8,792 nt of DNA, taken from positions 1 to 8,792 of the forward strand of contig DAOWHK010000092.1 in NCBI GenBank assembly GCA_030641465.1, written 5' to 3'. This document shows, piece by piece, positions 6,676 through 8,792 of the stretch (the first letter of the stretch is position 1; each line of letters starts with the position of its first letter). Source of the DNA: Parachlamydiales bacterium. Its GTDB lineage: Bacteria; Chlamydiota; Chlamydiia; Chlamydiales; Simkaniaceae. A program made the position numbers and the translations under genes. The notes under the pieces are model-generated. The model was not told the DNA's origin and ran no database searches. It was given only the letters and a program-made list of their open reading frames with translations.

Positions 6676-6860
6676 ATAGAGAGCAAGTCTGCAGCACGTG
6701 AGTCGCTAGAGATTCAAAAACGTTTGATGAGCAAAGTAGAGTCCACAGAAAAGACACTAACAGAGACGCAAAAGCTCTTCCTTTATTAGAAGAAGGGCTC
6801 GAGGTTTTAATTAGAGCAAAGATTCGTAAGACAAGTGTTTTGCAAACCTTTTACAGTTAG
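6676..6860 (+). pseudogene. Degraded 3' end of the preceding repeat-protein gene
   Basis: Directly after the TAA at 6673-6675 the same frame stays open for 37 codons, to TAG 6787-6789. It encodes charged helical sequence that continues the 36-residue repeat (IESKSAARESLEIQ, then KRLMSKVESTEKTL). Near 6768 the coding-like signal moves to the -1 frame (AKALPLLEEGLEVLIRAKIRK) and ends at TAG 6858-6860. One nonsense change plus one single-base deletion would explain both steps. The ancestral protein would then have had about 391 residues. Confidence 0.6.
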
Positions 6861-7012
6861 TCTTTTAAGAGTTAGTCGCTTCGTAAATATCTAATAATTA
6901 ACATGTTGCGTTATTATACACTTTGGATAGTAAGATAATTGTTTAATTTAATTACATTTCCTGTTATAATGATGTTAGAAAGAAAGGTTAATGTTAATAA
7001 TTATAGGTAATA
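6861..7012 (+). other. AT-rich intergenic region with the promoter of the gene at 7013
   Basis: The sequence is strongly AT-rich and holds no ORF of note. A short direct repeat, AGTTAGTC, occurs at 6855-6862 and 6870-6877. No hairpin followed by a T run is visible after the degraded gene, so no intrinsic terminator can be assigned. The right half carries the promoter and leader described separately. Confidence 0.4.
6942..6970 (+). promoter_or_regulatory. Predicted promoter of the gene at 7013
   Basis: TATAAT (6965-6970) is a perfect -10 box with TTTAAT (6942-6947) 17 bases upstream. This is the same hexamer pair and spacing as in the promoter of the hydrolase genes. The transcript would have a leader of roughly 35 bases, including two GG-containing ribosome-binding-like motifs. 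Confidence 0.5.
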
Positions 7013-7026
7013 ATGTCAGTAGATAA
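6991..7026 (+). other. Possible 11-codon upstream ORF overlapping the start at 7013
   Basis: ATG at 6991 follows AAAGG (6983-6987) by 3 bases and encodes MLIIIGNNVSR before TAA 7024-7026, overlapping the ATG at 7013 in another frame. The main start has its own ATAGG (7003-7007) 5 bases upstream. The small ORF could couple translation to the main gene or be a relic of a shifted start, but the spacer from its AAAGG is short. Confidence 0.2.
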
Positions 7027-8143
7027 TAATGTAGATAGACCAGTTTCAGAACAGCAAGGGAAACTTCCGCTTCAGGATGATACTTTATCCGGGGGAAAAG
7101 TTGCAAAGTTGTGTAGTAAGTGTATAGGCAATTCTCAACCTTCTAGTCCTAAGCAGGTTGTCGTTCAGGATATAAAAAATACACCTCCTGAGGTTCAAGC
7201 TACATCTAATAAGCTAAATATTGTTATTATTGCATTAATGGTACTGTTTTTTCCAATAGGAATCCCAATTGCAATTGCAATGTGCATTTATCACGATCAC
7301 ATGACCCCAAAGCCTCAAGTGAATGCGGCGCCAGCTGCGAATTCAGCGGAGATTGTTGGTGCTGATAATGAGTTCAAAGAGATTTCGACGACTATGAGTG
7401 AATTTCAGAGCACTATTCGTGACGAAGGTTCATTTTCTGATAAATTGTTGAAAGCAGATTTTCATAGAAGTTATGAAGCCGCAAGCAAGCAATTACGAGA
7501 TATTTTTGATATTGATCAAGGAACAGTTGAACAATTGGTTGAACTTGAGCACATGACAGGATTGGAAAGTGATGCAGCTTCTGAAAAATTAATAACATTT
7601 ATTCAAAGCTATTGTAACGACAAATCTGAGTTGTTAAAATTGTGTTTGAGTCAAGCTTTTGGTACTTTTATTAAGAATCAGATAAGTGTACCTATACTTA
7701 GTACGGGTAAATTCATAGGTACTGGAACGGGGAATGCTCCTGCTAAGTTAACATATAATCTTGAAACAAAAGAAATATCCTATAGCGTTTCTTATGACCT
7801 TACAGAACCCTCATTTGACAAAGCTAGTGGTTTTGAGCTGATAGGTAAAGTGAAAGTAGAGGTATCAATAACTGCCAAAGGTGATATTATCATCAATGCA
7901 ACAAGAGAAAACTTGGATACTACTGATAACGTTGAAAAAGATATTGCTAACTTACAGCAGCAACCTTTAGCAGAAGAAGAAAATGCTCCTCGAGAAGGGA
8001 GTATGGGAGGTTCGTCCTTAGTACGTTCTGCCTCTAGCGAAACACCGCCTGCTGTAGATGATGTTGAAAGTACATTAGCTAGATGTGGAGAATTTATTAA
8101 AGAGCAGGAAAAAGTAGCTGCGGAAAGGGGCATGATCGGTTAG
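7013..8143 (+). CDS. Unrecognised protein with one hydrophobic segment, C terminus lost by frameshift
   Basis: The protein has 376 residues and I do not recognise the family. A polar N-terminal region (1-66) contains a CSKC pair (C34, C37). One hydrophobic segment follows at 68-93 with a PIGIP bend at its centre (FFPIGIPIAIAMCIY), which could be a transmembrane helix or a short hairpin as in some inclusion-membrane proteins. Next come a helical region (about 115-225), a beta-rich stretch (about 226-298, alternating patterns such as KEISYSVSYDL and KVKVEVSITAKGDIIIN) and a low-complexity acidic/Ser tail. The frame ends at 8143 just after GAAAGGGG. The coding signal continues in the -1 frame to 8238, so the intact protein was probably 408 residues. 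The start is supported by ATAGG 5 bases upstream and a TATAAT promoter. Confidence 0.7.
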   Translation: MSVDNNVDRPVSEQQGKLPLQDDTLSGGKVAKLCSKCIGNSQPSSPKQVVVQDIKNTPPEVQATSNKLNIVIIALMVLFFPIGIPIAIAMCIYHDHMTPKPQVNAAPAANSAEIVGADNEFKEISTTMSEFQSTIRDEGSFSDKLLKADFHRSYEAASKQLRDIFDIDQGTVEQLVELEHMTGLESDAASEKLITFIQSYCNDKSELLKLCLSQAFGTFIKNQISVPILSTGKFIGTGTGNAPAKLTYNLETKEISYSVSYDLTEPSFDKASGFELIGKVKVEVSITAKGDIIINATRENLDTTDNVEKDIANLQQQPLAEEENAPREGSMGGSSLVRSASSETPPAVDDVESTLARCGEFIKEQEKVAAERGMIG

Positions 8144-8238
8144 TTAAAGATCTAGAAGAGTGGGCTGCAACAGGCGGGAAAGCGTCAAGTCCAGTTCGGA
8201 CTACAGGTTCTGAAAATTCTGATGTTGGAGTAATATAA
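8131..8238 (+). pseudogene. Frameshifted C-terminal end of the gene at 7013
   Basis: The -1 frame relative to the upstream gene reads HDRLVKDLEEWAATGG, then a Ser/Thr-rich tail ending DVGVI and TAA (8236-8238). It follows ERG at the G tract 8127-8130. Adding one base to that tract restores one 408-residue frame. The helical, acidic composition fits the preceding EFIKEQEKVAAERG. A true mutation, a phase-variable tract and a homopolymer sequencing error are all possible. Confidence 0.65.
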
Positions 8239-8349
8239 AGAAAAAGCTTTATTTCTCAGCCCTAGAATTAGGATAGCTTCTTTTGCAATTGGGAAAGTCA
8301 CGATTGTAATTAGATTTTTTTAACAAATAAATAGTATTAAGTAATAATT
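8239..8349 (+). other. Intergenic region before the Inc-like gene
   Basis: 111 AT-rich bases. TTGTAA (8304-8309) followed after 18 bases by TAAATA (8328-8333) is a poor promoter candidate. CCTAGAATTAGG forms only a 4-bp stem with no T run after it, so it is not called a terminator. No clear Shine-Dalgarno precedes the ATG at 8350. Confidence 0.25.
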
Positions 8350-8792
8350 ATGATTAATTCAAATCCAACATTTTGTTTAGCAAGAGGGAAAGTTTTTAAT
8401 AGATTTGATACAAAGAATCCAAGTCGCCCTTGCAATATAAATCCAGTAGTTCAAGGCGCTCTATCAAAAGCTGATAGCGTGCAATTCCAGGTAGATGATA
8501 CTAAAGTAAGCCGAAAAGAAAAATTTTCGATCTTAGCGGGACTTGGAGTGCCTGGCACAATTATTGTTGCTGCAAAGGTTACGGCGGTTTCTGGATTAGT
8601 ATTTGGCATTGCAGTGGGTTTTACTCCTTTGTTATTCGTAGTCTTAGGGGTCGTTGTTTATGGAATTTATTGCGCAAAAAACCATAGTAATGAATCAATA
8701 AAAAATAAAATTGTTGAGCTTGAGAATAAACTGAATAGCCTTGAAAAACAAGGGTCTGGAGACGTGAGAGAATCATTGAAGGATGAAATTAA
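8350..8792 (+). CDS. Candidate inclusion-membrane (Inc-like) protein, 3' end outside the window
   Basis: ATG at 8350 opens a frame with no stop through the window end (147 codons visible). A polar N-terminal region of about 58 residues is followed by a long bilobed hydrophobic domain at about 60-108. Lobe 1 is FSILAGLGVPGTIIVAAKV and lobe 2 runs from GLVFGIAVGF to VVYGIYCA, with a short turn at 76-82. A charged helical region follows directly (from about 115: SIKNKIVELENKLNSLEKQ), with coiled-coil character. A bilobed hydrophobic domain of about 40-60 residues next to a coiled coil is the classical hallmark of chlamydial Inc proteins, which are type III secreted into the inclusion membrane. 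The call rests on architecture only, since Inc proteins share little sequence. The short N-terminal region before the lobes fits a type III secretion signal but does not prove one. Confidence 0.65.
   Translation, partial: MINSNPTFCLARGKVFNRFDTKNPSRPCNINPVVQGALSKADSVQFQVDDTKVSRKEKFSILAGLGVPGTIIVAAKVTAVSGLVFGIAVGFTPLLFVVLGVVVYGIYCAKNHSNESIKNKIVELENKLNSLEKQGSGDVRESLKDEI

Noticed and set aside
7792..8133. Minus-strand 113-codon ORF
   Set aside because: It is antisense to the gene at 7013, is Ser-rich and low in complexity, and has no convincing start region.
8247..8290. Intrinsic terminator around CCTAGAATTAGG
   Set aside because: The stem is only 4 bp and no T run follows directly.
1..8792. 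tRNA, rRNA or other structured RNA genes
   Set aside because: No cloverleaf or recognisable RNA core sequence was seen on either strand; the only strong hairpins are the repeats at 1-83 and 263-474.

Overview
The window looks like part of the chromosome of an obligate intracellular bacterium of the phylum Chlamydiae, most likely a chlamydia-related (environmental) lineage. Three things point there: an AT-rich sequence; a 7TM-HD c-di-AMP phosphodiesterase of the PgpH type, a family known from Chlamydiae, Firmicutes, Bacteroidetes and others; and several lineage-specific proteins with hydrophobic hairpins and coiled coils like chlamydial inclusion-membrane (Inc) proteins. The phylum is an inference and the species is not identifiable from the sequence alone.

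Layout. Positions 1-503 are intergenic and rich in repeats. They hold two same-strand copies of a 76-83 bp MITE-like palindrome, the second nested inside a larger ~212 bp inverted repeat, and a 40-codon ORF lies between the copies. At 504-2624 (+) is an intact pgpH-like gene. It meets head-on, with a 4-bp overlap of stop codons, a pair of tandem paralogous genes on the minus strand (3976-2621 and 5534-4044). Both encode cysteine N-terminal-nucleophile (Ntn) hydrolases of the choloylglycine hydrolase / NAAA / acid ceramidase / C45 superfamily, with two predicted N-terminal membrane segments. Across a 151-bp AT-rich divergent promoter region come three plus-strand genes with no recognised function. 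The first (5686-6675) is a helical repeat protein whose 3' end is broken by a stop codon and then a frameshift. The second (7013-8143) is a single-hydrophobic-segment protein whose last 35 residues are displaced by a one-base frameshift at a G tract. The third (8350 to the window end, truncated) has a strongly Inc-like bilobed hydrophobic domain followed by a coiled coil.

How the genes may work together. PgpH is a housekeeping signalling enzyme and is probably unrelated to its neighbours. From about 2.6 kb onward the window reads as an accessory cluster of candidate host-interaction proteins: two membrane-anchored amidohydrolases that could act on host or bacterial N-acyl lipids or amides, next to Inc-like or coiled-coil proteins in different states of decay. 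The most interesting proposal is a duplicated, membrane-tethered, self-processing amidase pair with intact catalytic residues. The second is the repeated 3' erosion of the adjacent genes.
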